From Bradyrhizobium sp. BR13661 (GTDB lineage: Bacteria > Pseudomonadota > Alphaproteobacteria > Rhizobiales > Xanthobacteraceae): a stretch of 64,000 nucleotides of DNA. The notes beneath the pieces are model-generated. The model was not told the origin of the DNA. It ran no database searches and was given only the letters and a program-made list of their open reading frames with translations. The DNA lies in assembly GCF_029892425.1 (NCBI RefSeq), contig NZ_JARXWB010000001.1, forward strand, positions 620,001 to 684,000, in the 5' to 3' direction. The first letter of the stretch is position 1; each line of letters opens with the position of its first letter. The position numbers were made by a program, and so were the translations under genes. Shown here in pieces: positions 8,497 through 18,008 of the stretch.

Positions 8497-8592
8497 CTGG
8501 GCTTTTCGAATCCGGGTTTGTGCAGTGCGGAAGCTTACACGGGATTTAGGCGGAAGCCGATCACAATCAAGCGGAGGATTGCGGCATGTTTG

Positions 8593-9447
8593 TTATGCTT
8601 TGCCCGCAAACTCCGTCGGCGTTCGTCCCGTCACCTGGCGGAACGCCGCCGAGAACGCCGGCACGCTCGCATAGCCGAGCTGCGTTGCGAGTTGCTTCAC
8701 CGAAACGGTCGCATCGGTCGACAGCCTCTGAATCGCCGCCGCGATTCTTGCGCGCTGACACCAGCTCTTGAAACTCAATTGTGTTTCCGTCGAGAACAGC
8801 CGCGAGAGCGTGCGCGCCGAGGTTCCGACCTCGCGCGCCAGGGTGTCGATGTCGTGCAGGGCGGTGGGATCGTCGAGCACGATCATTGCGGCGCGGCGGC
8901 AGCGCGGCTCGTGCGGCAGCGGCACGAAGGTCGCGGAATCTTCGGCCTGGTTCAGTTCCAGCATCACCAGGCGCACCAGGAGCTCGGTTCGTTCCTCGGT
9001 GTTGCGCGCGTCGAACAAAGCGAGGATCGCCTGGTTGAGCAGCGGCGACACCCGCACCACGAATTCCCGGGTCAGTCCCTGATAGCGCTTTTCGCGCTTC
9101 AGCCAGGCAAGGTCGAAATACAGCGTGCGCATCTCGATATCGGCGAGCAGGTCGATGGCATGCTGGAGCCCGGCCGGGACCCAGACCGCGCGGTCCGGCG
9201 GCACCAGCCAGCGCCCCTCGGGGGTGTTGACCTGCATCGTGCCCTTCGCGGCATAGATCAGCTGCGCTTCACGGTGCATGTGCAGATCGATCCGCATACC
9301 CCTGGGATAATCGCGCGCGACCAGATGCACGCCCGCGGTGGAGCGGTGGTTACCCCGGACCTCCCTCAGGATTGGCTTTTCCAAGATTGGCGTTTCCAAG
9401 TTTGGCGTTTCCAAGATTGGCTTTTCGACGACAGTCATTGGCGGCAT
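8593..9447 (-). CDS. AraC-family transcriptional regulator with cupin sensor
   Basis: 284-residue one-component regulator. A cupin-type sensor (about residues 45-130, with HMHREAQLIYAAKGTMQV) precedes a C-terminal pair of helix-turn-helix motifs (about 180-280, with DIDTLAREVGTSARTLSRLF and VKQLATQLGYASVPAFSAAF). It is divergent from the MFS transporter gene, 51 bp away, and is its likely regulator. The first 30 residues are a low-complexity series (PILETPNLETPILEKPIL) encoded by a 15-bp DNA repeat. This odd tail and a weak ribosome site make the start uncertain. Confidence 0.9.
   Translation of the reverse strand: MPPMTVVEKPILETPNLETPILEKPILREVRGNHRSTAGVHLVARDYPRGMRIDLHMHREAQLIYAAKGTMQVNTPEGRWLVPPDRAVWVPAGLQHAIDLLADIEMRTLYFDLAWLKREKRYQGLTREFVVRVSPLLNQAILALFDARNTEERTELLVRLVMLELNQAEDSATFVPLPHEPRCRRAAMIVLDDPTALHDIDTLAREVGTSARTLSRLFSTETQLSFKSWCQRARIAAAIQRLSTDATVSVKQLATQLGYASVPAFSAAFRQVTGRTPTEFAGKA
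9371..9430. repeat. Four tandem 15-bp units carrying TTGG-N5-CCAA dyads
   Basis: Units at 9371, 9386, 9401 and 9416 follow the pattern ATTGGCKTTTCCAAG; the last one diverges at its end. Each of the first three contains the 13-bp dyad TTGG-N5-CCAA. The array lies at the 5' end of the AraC-family gene, 70-130 bp before the MFS start, where operators for the divergent pair would be expected. The repeat is directly visible; operator function is inferred. Confidence 0.75.
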
Positions 9448-9498
9448 CCCGTCATGCCCAGGACATATAACTCATTTCGGAGCAGGAGAGGATTCCGA

Positions 9499-10677
9499 AT
9501 GAACAGCCCTGTCAGGGTCATCAGTTTCGTCAACGCAGGCCATTTCATCGACCATTATGCGATGCTCATTTTCGCCGCCGCCGTGATCATCATGGGGCCG
9601 GCGCTCGGCATGGCCTATTCGGAGCTGCTGCCTTACGCGACCCCCGGTTTCATCGCCTTCGGTGCCGGCTCGCTGCTCACAGGCTGGCTCGGCGACCGCT
9701 GGAGCCGGCGTCACATGATGCTGATCTTCTTCATTGGCATCGGGGCCTCCATGATCTCGGTCGGCTTCGTGCAGACGCCGTTGCAGCTCGGCGCGGCGCT
9801 GCTCGCGATCGGAATGTTCGCCTCGATCTATCACCCTGTCGGTACCGCGATGATCGTGTCCTATGCTAACAGGCTCGGCCGCGAGATGGGCATCAACGGC
9901 GTCTGGGGCAATCTCGGGGTTGCCTCCTCGGCGCTGGTCACAGGCGTGATCGGCCAGTATCTCGGCTGGCGTTTTGCCTTCATCGTCCCTGGCATCGTCA
10001 CCATCCTGATCGGCATCGCGTTTGCGATGCTGGTCGTGCACGAGGACCGCAAGGGCAGCAAGCAGGCGGCCGCGCAGGCGCGGGTGGCAAGACAGGACAT
10101 GTGGCGCGTGGTGCTGTCGCTGCTCATCGTCGTCATCGCGATCTCCACCACGTTCAACGCCGTCACCGTGGCGCTGCCGAAGCTGTTCGCCGAGCGGCTC
10201 GCGGACCTGACCAGGAGCCCGGCGCTGTTGGGGGTCATCGCGGCCTGCGTCTACGTGTTCGGCGCGATGACGCAGTACACGATCGGCCGGCTGCTCGACC
10301 GCTTTTCGCTGAAGACGGTGGCCCTGCCGCTGTCCTTCATGCTGGCGCCGTTCCTGTATCTGGCCGCCAGTCTGAATAATTTTCCGCTGATCTTGGTGTC
10401 GATCGGCATCGTCATGGGCGCGTTCGGGCAGGTCACGGTGAACGACGCCATGGTCGGCAAATACACCAGCGAAGAATGGCGCTCGCGCGCCTACGCCGTG
10501 CGCTATTTCATCGGCTTCACCGCGGCGGGTGCGTCCGTCGGCCTCGTCGCGTGGTTGTATGAGCAGGGCGGCTTCGTGACGATGCTGCACGCCTTTGCCG
10601 GGTTATGCCTGCTCGCGATTGCAGCCGCGATCATCCTGCCGCGCGAGATCAAGGCGCCGGCGGGTCAGAACGCTTGA
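9499..10677 (+). CDS. MFS transporter
   Basis: 392-residue inner-membrane protein with about 12 hydrophobic helices and the loop 2-3 motif GWLGDRWSRRH of the major facilitator superfamily. It somewhat resembles the fosmidomycin-resistance type (NAGHFIDHYAMLIF at the start). The substrate is unknown; export of a small organic compound is a reasonable guess. The start at 9499 has an AGGAGA site 10 nt upstream. A much longer in-frame frame beginning at 7744 is an artefact opposite other genes. The divergent AraC gene probably controls it. Confidence 0.92.
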   Translation: MNSPVRVISFVNAGHFIDHYAMLIFAAAVIIMGPALGMAYSELLPYATPGFIAFGAGSLLTGWLGDRWSRRHMMLIFFIGIGASMISVGFVQTPLQLGAALLAIGMFASIYHPVGTAMIVSYANRLGREMGINGVWGNLGVASSALVTGVIGQYLGWRFAFIVPGIVTILIGIAFAMLVVHEDRKGSKQAAAQARVARQDMWRVVLSLLIVVIAISTTFNAVTVALPKLFAERLADLTRSPALLGVIAACVYVFGAMTQYTIGRLLDRFSLKTVALPLSFMLAPFLYLAASLNNFPLILVSIGIVMGAFGQVTVNDAMVGKYTSEEWRSRAYAVRYFIGFTAAGASVGLVAWLYEQGGFVTMLHAFAGLCLLAIAAAIILPREIKAPAGQNA

Positions 10678-10719
10678 TCAGAAGATGACGGCTTTCGAAA
10701 TCCCGGCGCGATCTCGTTC

Positions 10720-12489
10720 TCAGCGGGAATCCGACGGGCGAGCGGCAATTGAGACGTTCGTCGCCGGTTGCTTCACAATGGCCCGCCTGTCTTTCACATA
10801 GGCAATGGGAACACCCAGCCTCTCCACGCGGCCGACGATGGCGCCATCGAGGTCGCGATCGCAGTTCATGTGCGTCGGAGCGATGAAGAATTCCGATTCC
10901 TCCCATTCGGACCGGAAGTCCCAACGCAATTGCGGAAGCGTGACGGTGTGATCGAACGCCGGACGCTCCCCGCATACCGCGACCGAATAGACCGCCGGCG
11001 ATTTGATACCGTCGAGCGGTGTCGTTTCGCGGACGAATGCCTCGAGAATGCGGATCGCTTCCGGCATGCTGTTGAACCAGTAGTCCAGGTCATAGCGGCG
11101 GAAGGCTCCCGGAAGACCTCCGACCACGGCGTTGTAGGCTAGATTCTCGTAAGGATGAAGCCTTGCCAGCATGATCCCTTCCGACAAGAAAGCCGCGCAC
11201 ATCACCGCAACTGCCGCTGAGGCCAGTCGGCGGCTCCGCACGGCCATCGTATCGAGGACCTCGCTCAAACCGACGCCGGCCAGCATGGCCAGAGGAGGAA
11301 GCACAAAGAGAAAATGGCGCATGCCGCTGAACGCAGGACCATGAACGAGAGCTTGGCACCCCAGGGGAAGCAGAACCATTGTCAACAGCAATGCAAGTTC
11401 GCGGCACCGGACCGAGCCACGCTTGAGGGGACGCCAAAGAAGCGAAAGCATCGCCAGCGCGGCGCCCGCCTGAGTCATCAGCGGCAAGCGGATGAAGAGG
11501 TAGAAGGGAACATAGACGCGCGGTACGTCGGCCATCTCGTACACGCGCCCGTCAAAAAGGGTGCGGATTGCATATTGAAATTCCGAGAAGGCAAACAGGC
11601 CACGAATGGGATTGAGGGGCGACAGGGCAGCCCACGGCCAGGCCAGGATCATCAGCAGATAGGCGACGACTACCGCGGGACATGTCGTCAACAGGGAGTT
11701 GGCCACAAAGGCCAGGCGCGCCCCGCGGCTTTCCGGCCAGGGCAGATAGATCAGGATTGCAACCCCGAGATAGACGAACAGCAGCAAACCATAGCTCCGC
11801 TGCCCGAGCGCTGCTCCGGCAAGGCAGCCGAAGACCACGACATCGAGGGCGCGGGGCGCCGGCAGTTGGCGCGCCAGGCGGAGAAGGAACAGCGTCGCTC
11901 CGCCCATGGCCGCCGCAAATGGAATGTCCTTGGTATGGTTGAACATGGCGCCGTACCAGGCGCCGCAGAGTGCAAGCGCGACCATCGCAATCAGGCCCGC
12001 GCGCGGCCCGGCGATCAGTCGCGCGGCAGCGCCACTGGCCGCGATGCCGGCGAGGCCCGTAACGGCACAGAGGATGTGCCGCAATTCGTAGATGTCGATG
12101 GGGATAACCTGGCCGAGCGCGATTGCGATGACGTCGAACAGACCCCCGTAGAGATACAGGTTATCGAAGGTGAAGAGATCGCGGACCCGCAGTCCGCTCC
12201 GATAGTAAGCAATGATCAATTCGCCGTAACGATGCTGGACGGCCTCGTCATTGGAAATTGCGTAATCCTTCGCTGTGGAGAACGCGAGGAATACCAAGGC
12301 TGCAAGAAACGCCAGGGCCAGGAAATCGAAAGCTTTCGAAGGGATGATGCTGCGCGGAGTGCTTTCGACATCACGCTTTGGTGCGTGACGAGCCGAAACC
12401 CGGTCCGCTGCTTTTGCTTCAACTCTCAAGAGCGCATTGTCGGATCTCATGTGCGGCTCGCTCGCTTGCAAAGCGGGCCGCAAGCGCAT
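10720..12489 (-). CDS. GT39/ArnT-like integral membrane glycosyltransferase
   Basis: 589-residue protein with about 11-12 hydrophobic helices in the GT-C fold pattern. The first periplasmic loop holds acidic residues (AISNDEAVQHRYGE), as in polyprenyl-phosphate-sugar transferases, and NHTKDIPFAAA follows. It probably moves a sugar from a lipid carrier to an envelope acceptor in the periplasm. The start is uncertain: neither ATG 12489 nor ATG 12450 has a good ribosome site. Last gene of a minus-strand group with DUF2059 and two OpgC-type proteins, so a role in modifying surface glycans fits. Confidence 0.72.
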   Translation of the reverse strand: MRLRPALQASEPHMRSDNALLRVEAKAADRVSARHAPKRDVESTPRSIIPSKAFDFLALAFLAALVFLAFSTAKDYAISNDEAVQHRYGELIIAYYRSGLRVRDLFTFDNLYLYGGLFDVIAIALGQVIPIDIYELRHILCAVTGLAGIAASGAAARLIAGPRAGLIAMVALALCGAWYGAMFNHTKDIPFAAAMGGATLFLLRLARQLPAPRALDVVVFGCLAGAALGQRSYGLLLFVYLGVAILIYLPWPESRGARLAFVANSLLTTCPAVVVAYLLMILAWPWAALSPLNPIRGLFAFSEFQYAIRTLFDGRVYEMADVPRVYVPFYLFIRLPLMTQAGAALAMLSLLWRPLKRGSVRCRELALLLTMVLLPLGCQALVHGPAFSGMRHFLFVLPPLAMLAGVGLSEVLDTMAVRSRRLASAAVAVMCAAFLSEGIMLARLHPYENLAYNAVVGGLPGAFRRYDLDYWFNSMPEAIRILEAFVRETTPLDGIKSPAVYSVAVCGERPAFDHTVTLPQLRWDFRSEWEESEFFIAPTHMNCDRDLDGAIVGRVERLGVPIAYVKDRRAIVKQPATNVSIAARPSDSR

Positions 12490-12547
12490 GTCTCGGAGGC
12501 GGCCACTGGTGCGCTGTCTCCCACGTCGTCCCTCATGACCGGTGGTC

Positions 12548-13039
12548 CTAGAGTTTATGGCCCTTGTCCCGCAGCAACTGGGTCATCTGCGCCTTGATCT
12601 CGTCGGCTTCTTCGCGCGAGATTTCATCACCGATCTTTCGGCTCATCTCCGAGAGCTCCTGCGATTTTTCGATGTATTTCTGCCCGGGCGCGCTGCGATA
12701 GAACGCTTCGATCGCGTGAAGTTCGTCCAGGGAGAAATTCCTCGCATAAAGCGCTGCGGCGCGCTCGATCATCGAATTGTTGTATTTCGATTGGCCGGTT
12801 TCCAAAATCGCCGTCACTGCCGCGTCGAAGTCGTGCTCGATCTCGGGACGGTCCTGAGACAAAACCGGCCGCAGGCTGAACAGAATACCCGGAAGCATGG
12901 CCTTGAATTGATCGGTCACCCTCAGCGCCGTGACTAGGCGTCGGGCCACGTCCATGGCGGCGGGCGATGGGTCGTCTGCCCGCGCGCCACCCATTGTGAG
13001 CAGGATGGCACAAACAATGATCGTCAGTACCTTGTACAT
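12548..13039 (-). CDS. DUF2059 domain exported protein
   Basis: 163-residue protein with a cleavable signal peptide (MYKVLTIIVCAILLTMGGARA) and a helical DUF2059 domain containing YARNFSLDELHAIEAFYRSAPGQKY. The family is periplasmic and of unknown function. Start 13039 is chosen because a strong GAGGAGG site lies 8 nt upstream; a GTG at 13066 overlapping the OpgC stop gives a poorer signal peptide. It lies between an OpgC-type gene and the GT39-like gene in one operon. Confidence 0.88.
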   Translation of the reverse strand: MYKVLTIIVCAILLTMGGARADDPSPAAMDVARRLVTALRVTDQFKAMLPGILFSLRPVLSQDRPEIEHDFDAAVTAILETGQSKYNNSMIERAAALYARNFSLDELHAIEAFYRSAPGQKYIEKSQELSEMSRKIGDEISREEADEIKAQMTQLLRDKGHKL

Positions 13040-13062
13040 GGCCGTGTCCTCCTCGAACCCGC

Positions 13063-14274
13063 TCACGCGGCGCTTGGCTGAGTGCGAGCCGCGGGCACGG
13101 CCTCCGCCTGGGGTTTAGTGTCCAGGCGCCGGTCGCTGCCGGCGTCTACAAAGAGATTTTGGACCCGCTGTGCACGATCCAGAAGCCAGGCGACAGCGGT
13201 CATGATGGCCATTCCACCGATACTGAGCAGAATTTGCTCGATCACCTGGTGCTTCCACTGAACCAGCATCCAATGCACTCCGAACGACAGGAAGACGCCG
13301 AGGCAGAACAGCGGCAGCGAATGCTGGCCGCACAACACCAGCGGTCGCAGCCATATCGACTTCAGTCCTTCCCAATCTCGGTTGAGATAACGCGAGACGA
13401 TGACCGCCAGCGCAAGGAAGTGCGTGAAGCGGAGCATGTCGAGGTCGGTCTTGTCGATCGGATAGATCAGCTTGATCATCCATTTCGGGATCAACGACTC
13501 CAGAAATGCACTGTGCCAGGTCATCACGATCACCAGCGCAAAGGCGATCCAGGCGATCGCGACTGCGAAGACGATGCGCGACTGAAGGAATTTGCTGATT
13601 TGAGCGACCGCGCCGCATCCGCACCAGGCACCGAAAAAGAACATCAATTGCCAGGCGAACGGATTGAAATACCAGGTCGCCCCTTTCGGATAGGACGGCA
13701 GGTTCCAGTCGAAATAGCGAGCGAGCAGGTACAGCACGATCGAACCTGCCAAGGTCAGATTCGGGCGTCGCACCAGGCACCACACCACGAACGGCGAAAC
13801 CAGCACCAGGGAGATGTAGAGCGGCAGGACGTCCAGATCGACAGGCTTGTATTGCAGCGTGAGCGCCTTGCCGATCAACTCGTCAGGGTGCGCGAGGAAG
13901 TTGGCGACGTTGAACTCGTCCTTGTACATGGGATTGTCCCACTTCCTCGCTGCACGGGCGATCTGTGCCGTGAAGGCGAGGAACAACAGGATGTGGGCAA
14001 CGTACATTTGCCAGGCGCGCAGCCACAATCGCTTCAACGCCGGAAGAAACTGGCCCGCAGCCACGATGGGAACGTAAATGAATCCGAGGAGATAGCCGGA
14101 GATGAAAACGAAGAACTCGGCTGCGTCGCTGAAACCGTAATTGCGTAGCGTGAGCCAGGCCACGACGTCGTCCGGAATGTGGTCGAGAAAAATCATCCAG
14201 AGGCCGAGGCCGCGCAGGAGATCGAGCCTCAAGTCCCGTTCTACGACAAAAAGATCCGTGCTCTCTCTTGCCAT
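13063..14274 (-). CDS. OpgC-type membrane acyltransferase (paralogue 1)
   Basis: 403-residue protein with about 10 hydrophobic helices and the OpgC pattern: RLDLLRGLGLWMIFLDHIP, then LRNYGFSDAAEFFVFISGY. In E. coli OpgC succinylates periplasmic glucans; here the acceptor could be a cyclic glucan or another envelope glycan (inferred). The gene starts 33 bp after the related paralogue upstream, and its stop overlaps the GTG of the DUF2059 frame. Tandem duplication of this family is a notable feature of the operon. Confidence 0.88.
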   Translation of the reverse strand: MARESTDLFVVERDLRLDLLRGLGLWMIFLDHIPDDVVAWLTLRNYGFSDAAEFFVFISGYLLGFIYVPIVAAGQFLPALKRLWLRAWQMYVAHILLFLAFTAQIARAARKWDNPMYKDEFNVANFLAHPDELIGKALTLQYKPVDLDVLPLYISLVLVSPFVVWCLVRRPNLTLAGSIVLYLLARYFDWNLPSYPKGATWYFNPFAWQLMFFFGAWCGCGAVAQISKFLQSRIVFAVAIAWIAFALVIVMTWHSAFLESLIPKWMIKLIYPIDKTDLDMLRFTHFLALAVIVSRYLNRDWEGLKSIWLRPLVLCGQHSLPLFCLGVFLSFGVHWMLVQWKHQVIEQILLSIGGMAIMTAVAWLLDRAQRVQNLFVDAGSDRRLDTKPQAEAVPAARTQPSAA

Positions 14275-14307
14275 GTCAGCCTGCCCAGTCGGTTGAGTGT
14301 GTCATCA

Positions 14308-15561
14308 TCAAGAACCTTGCGCGATCAGTTTGGACGTATCCGCTTTGGCGCGCTCGCGCCCGGACATCGCCCATTTGTACCAGGTGAATACCCTTGCTAT
14401 GCCGTACAGGATCAAGATGCCGCCGGCGCCGACCAACACGTGCAGCACGACACCCGCATCAAGCTCGGTGAGCAGCGCGTAGCCTGCGAATGACAGGGCG
14501 ACGCCGAGCGCAAAAATCTGAAGAGAATATTGTCCGCAAAGAATGAGTGGGCGCGCCCAGGCCGATCGTAACCCCGCCCAGTCGCCCGGCACGAAGCGTA
14601 GCGCGACGACGGCCAGCGCCAGGAAATGCGCAAACCTCAGGATGTCGAAATCGGTCTTGTTGATCGGATAGATCAGCCTCGCCACCCAGCCGGGGATCAG
14701 GCGCTCCAGTGACGGAAAATACCACGTCATGGTCACAAAGAAAGCAGCGCAGAGATAGGCAACGGCCAGCCACGACACGGATCGGGAATTGAGGATCGGC
14801 GATAGTCGCCTGCCTCCTCCAAGCGCGCACCAGGCACCAAACACGAACAGCAGCTGCCATGCATAAGGATTGAACGACCAGAAGCCGTCTGGATAGGTCG
14901 ACAAATGCAGGTCGTATCGAAGCGTGAGCACATAGAGTCCGGCCGACAGGGCGAGCGGCAGATCCCTGTGCAATCTCGCGAGCAGCAGCACCAACGGCAG
15001 AAAGGCCATCAGCACGACATAGAGCGGCAGGACATCCATGTTCAGCGGGCGGAATCGCAAAAGTAGCGCCTGGATCACTTCGGAACCAGGTTGTTTGAAG
15101 AATTCTCCGACCTCCATCTCCTGGATGTAGAACGCCGGCTTCTCGGAAACCGTCGTAACGAAAGCGATTTCGGCCATCAGGACCAGGAAGAGCAGAAGAT
15201 GCGCGGTATAGATTTGCCAGACCCGCCGCAGCACACGTGCTGTCCCGATCACGAAGCCCGTCTCGAAGGTTGCCCGACCGTAGACCAGAGCCGCGGTGAA
15301 GCCGGAGATGAAGATGAATACTTCGGCGGCGTCGCTGAACCCGTAGTTGCGTATCGTGACCCAGGTCAGGAGGTCTGGTGAAACGTGATCGACATAAATG
15401 AGCCAGAGGGCCAGGCCGCGGAAGAAGTCGAGCCGCAGTTCTCGCTCGCCTTTGGCGACGGCAAAGCTGGGTGTTGCGAGGGACGGCGACGAGGCCGGGC
15501 GGCTCGTCACCCCAATCTCGACCCCCGCGCCATGGATATCAAGAATCGGCGAACGCCTCAT
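14308..15561 (-). CDS. OpgC-type membrane acyltransferase (paralogue 2)
   Basis: 417-residue multi-pass membrane protein paralogous to its downstream neighbour. Shared blocks include RLDFFRGLALWLIYVDHVSP, IRNYGFSDAAEVFIFISGF, the KTDFDILRFAHFLALAVV helix and the CGQYSLQIFALGVALSF helix. The start at 15561 has a strong GGAGGGGG site; a frame reaching 15882 lacks family similarity in the extra part. First gene of the OpgC-OpgC-DUF2059-GT39 operon, divergent from kup. It probably adds acyl groups to periplasmic or surface glycans. Confidence 0.88.
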   Translation of the reverse strand: MRRSPILDIHGAGVEIGVTSRPASSPSLATPSFAVAKGERELRLDFFRGLALWLIYVDHVSPDLLTWVTIRNYGFSDAAEVFIFISGFTAALVYGRATFETGFVIGTARVLRRVWQIYTAHLLLFLVLMAEIAFVTTVSEKPAFYIQEMEVGEFFKQPGSEVIQALLLRFRPLNMDVLPLYVVLMAFLPLVLLLARLHRDLPLALSAGLYVLTLRYDLHLSTYPDGFWSFNPYAWQLLFVFGAWCALGGGRRLSPILNSRSVSWLAVAYLCAAFFVTMTWYFPSLERLIPGWVARLIYPINKTDFDILRFAHFLALAVVALRFVPGDWAGLRSAWARPLILCGQYSLQIFALGVALSFAGYALLTELDAGVVLHVLVGAGGILILYGIARVFTWYKWAMSGRERAKADTSKLIAQGS

Positions 15562-15880
15562 TGGTCCCCCTCCCTGTTCCGATAGGAGCTTAACCTCGGC
15601 TCTGGAACAAGAACATCGAAAATGCGATGCCTCCATGCAAGTCGACCCTGCCGAATACCTCACACAACGAATGCCGTGCGTGAGGGCTGCATAACCGGTA
15701 CGGGGGGGACCTATCCAATGCCTTGGCCCTATGGCTTCGTTAGCCGGTCGGCATTGGAAGTGACCGAGAAGGACTGCCAGAGCCAACGATCGAGGGATGC
15801 GCGCCGTTCGTCCGAAACTGGCGCGGCACGCGCCTTGCATTTCCCCCTGCGGGTATCTGTCCTCACCGCCGAGGCCCCGC
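15562..15880. other. Divergent intergenic region between the OpgC operon and kup
   Basis: About 320 bp hold the start signals of both transcripts. A weak inverted repeat CCTCAC/GTGAGG (15658-15663 with 15680-15685) is visible. No convincing -35/-10 pair or riboswitch was recognised. Short open frames here have no family features. Confidence 0.5.
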
Positions 15881-17854
15881 ATGGATATGCCGTCCGATCT
15901 GCCGGTCCGAAGCCTGATCGATCGCGCCGCGACGGGTGTCGTCCTTGATCCGCTCGAAGCGGCGACCGAGCACCCGAAATCCGTCCATCACCTCGGCAGC
16001 CCCTGGTTTCTGGCGCTGACCGCGCTCGGCGTCGTCTTTGGCGATATCGGCACCAGTCCGCTTTACGCCTTCCAGGTCGCGCTCTCCGGCCTTGGCCATC
16101 CCACGCCTACAGCGGCCGAGGTGACTGGCATCGTCTCTCTCATTCTCTGGGCGCTGGTTGCCATGGTGGCCCTGAAATACGTCGTGTTCATTTTACGGGC
16201 GGACAATGACGGGGAGGGCGGCATCCTCGCCCTGCTGTCGCTGGTCGCCGCCGACAAGGTCGCCAACGGCGCGAAGCTTCCGATTCTGGTGCTGCTCGGC
16301 GTCATCGGCGCCTCCTTGCTCTATGGCGACGGCGTCATCACGCCGGCGATCTCGGTGCTGTCGGCCATGGAAGGCATGAAGCTGGTGGCGCCAGCCTTCG
16401 AAAATTTCATCCTGCCGGCGACGCTGGCTGTGCTGATCGCCCTGTTCGTGATCCAGCGCCATGGCACCGGCAGCATCGGAAAGCTGTTCGGCCCGATCAT
16501 GGTGGTCTGGTTCGTCGTGATCGCGGCGCTCGGCGCCATCAACATCTGGCAGGCGCCGGCCATCCTGCTTGCGGTCAATCCGCTGGAAGCCGGCCACTTC
16601 CTGGTCGCCGATCCCAAGATCTCGTTCGTGGTGATCGGCGCCGTCTTCCTCGCGCTCACCGGCGGCGAGGCGCTCTATGCCGACATGGGCCATGTCGGGG
16701 CGACCGCAATCCGGCAGGCCTGGTTCGCGCTGGTGCTGCCGGCCCTGATGCTGAATTATTTCGGCCAGGGCGCGCTGGTGCTCGCCGATCCTGGCGCGGC
16801 CGACAATCCCTTCTACAAGCTCGCGCCCGGCTGGGCGCTGATCCCGATGGTGATCCTCGCGACCTTCGCCACCGTCATCGCCTCGCAGGCGCTGATCTCA
16901 GGTGTGTTCTCGCTGACGCGGCAGGCAATGCAGATGGGCCTTTCGCCGCGGGCGCGGATCACGCCGACCTCTTACGACGAAGCCGGACAGATCTACGTGC
17001 CCGCCGCGAACTGGCTGCTGATGGCCGGGACGCTGCTCACGGTGATCATGTTCCGCTCGTCGGAGAATCTCGCCGCCGCCTACGGTATCGCCGTGTCTGG
17101 CACCATGCTGATCACCACCATCCTGCTCTATCGGGTCGCCCGCTCGCGCTGGAAATGGACACGTGCGCTGGCGCTGCCGGTGATCCTCGGTTTCGGGGCG
17201 ATCGATGCGAGTTTCCTGGTGTCGAACTCGTTCAAGATCGTCGAGGGCGGCTGGTTTCCGCTGGTGGTGGGCACGCTCATTGCCGCGCTGATGCTGTCGT
17301 GGCGGCGGGGCTCGTCGGCGGTGCGGCATCGCCTCAACGAGATGTCGATGCCGCTGAAGGAGTTTTTGGGCTATGCCGACACCGCTGTGATCGGCCGCGC
17401 GCCCGGCATGGGCGTCTGGCTGACGAAAGTCGAGCATGGCGCCTCGCCGATGCTGCTGCGCCATATCGAGCACAACCGGGTGCTGCACGAGACCGTGGTG
17501 CTGCTGACCTATGTCGGGGATCGAAGGCCGCGCGTGCCGTTCGGCGAGCGCCATTCGGTGCATCGCCTTGGCCATGGCTTCTACGCCATCCAGGTCCGGC
17601 TCGGCTTCATGCAGACGCCGGACATTCCGCTGACGCTCGACAATTGCAACAAGCTCGGCTTCGACGCCGACCTCGAGCACAAGAACTATTATCTGGCCCA
17701 CGAGACCATCGTCCGCCGCGAGGCCGGATCTGCGATCGATCCGGTGTCCTTCGGCATCTTCTCGTTCCTGAACCGGATCGCCAGCCGCGCGCCGGACTTC
17801 TTCAAGATCCCCCACGACGCAGTGATCGAGGTCGGCTTCCGCGTCGACGTGTGA
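15881..17854 (+). CDS. kup: Kup-type low-affinity potassium transporter
   Basis: 657-residue K+ uptake protein of the KUP/HAK/KT family. About 12 hydrophobic helices fill residues 30-440, with the family motif GVVFGDIGTSPLYAF near residue 45 and LLYGDGVITPAISVLSA further on, followed by a soluble C-terminal domain. Start 15881 gives a family-like N-terminus; an in-frame ATG at 15797 would add 28 unsupported residues. It is transcribed alone and ends with a clear hairpin terminator. Confidence 0.95.
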   Translation: MDMPSDLPVRSLIDRAATGVVLDPLEAATEHPKSVHHLGSPWFLALTALGVVFGDIGTSPLYAFQVALSGLGHPTPTAAEVTGIVSLILWALVAMVALKYVVFILRADNDGEGGILALLSLVAADKVANGAKLPILVLLGVIGASLLYGDGVITPAISVLSAMEGMKLVAPAFENFILPATLAVLIALFVIQRHGTGSIGKLFGPIMVVWFVVIAALGAINIWQAPAILLAVNPLEAGHFLVADPKISFVVIGAVFLALTGGEALYADMGHVGATAIRQAWFALVLPALMLNYFGQGALVLADPGAADNPFYKLAPGWALIPMVILATFATVIASQALISGVFSLTRQAMQMGLSPRARITPTSYDEAGQIYVPAANWLLMAGTLLTVIMFRSSENLAAAYGIAVSGTMLITTILLYRVARSRWKWTRALALPVILGFGAIDASFLVSNSFKIVEGGWFPLVVGTLIAALMLSWRRGSSAVRHRLNEMSMPLKEFLGYADTAVIGRAPGMGVWLTKVEHGASPMLLRHIEHNRVLHETVVLLTYVGDRRPRVPFGERHSVHRLGHGFYAIQVRLGFMQTPDIPLTLDNCNKLGFDADLEHKNYYLAHETIVRREAGSAIDPVSFGIFSFLNRIASRAPDFFKIPHDAVIEVGFRVDV

Positions 17855-17954
17855 GGCATTGCGCGTTACGCACACCACCCACGATGCCATCTTGCCCCTG
17901 TTTTGCCCGACGCAGCAAGCGATTTCGGTGATACCGAATTTTCTCCAGTCATTT

Positions 17955-17987
17955 CAACCCCATCCCTACTGTGCATGGGGTTGTTTT
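17955..17987 (+). terminator. Rho-independent terminator after kup
   Basis: A perfect 9-bp stem CAACCCCAT/ATGGGGTTG (17955-17963 with 17975-17983) with an 11-nt loop is followed by TTTT. It lies 100 bp past the kup stop, between kup and the convergent RND permease gene. Confidence 0.75.
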
Positions 17988-18008
17988 CGCGTTGTCGCCG
18001 AAACTGCC

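Noticed and set aside
7744..9498. 585-codon upstream extension of the MFS transporter frame
   Set aside because: It runs antisense to malonyl-CoA decarboxylase and the AraC gene. The transporter has its own start and ribosome site at 9499. Such long open frames are common opposite GC-rich genes.
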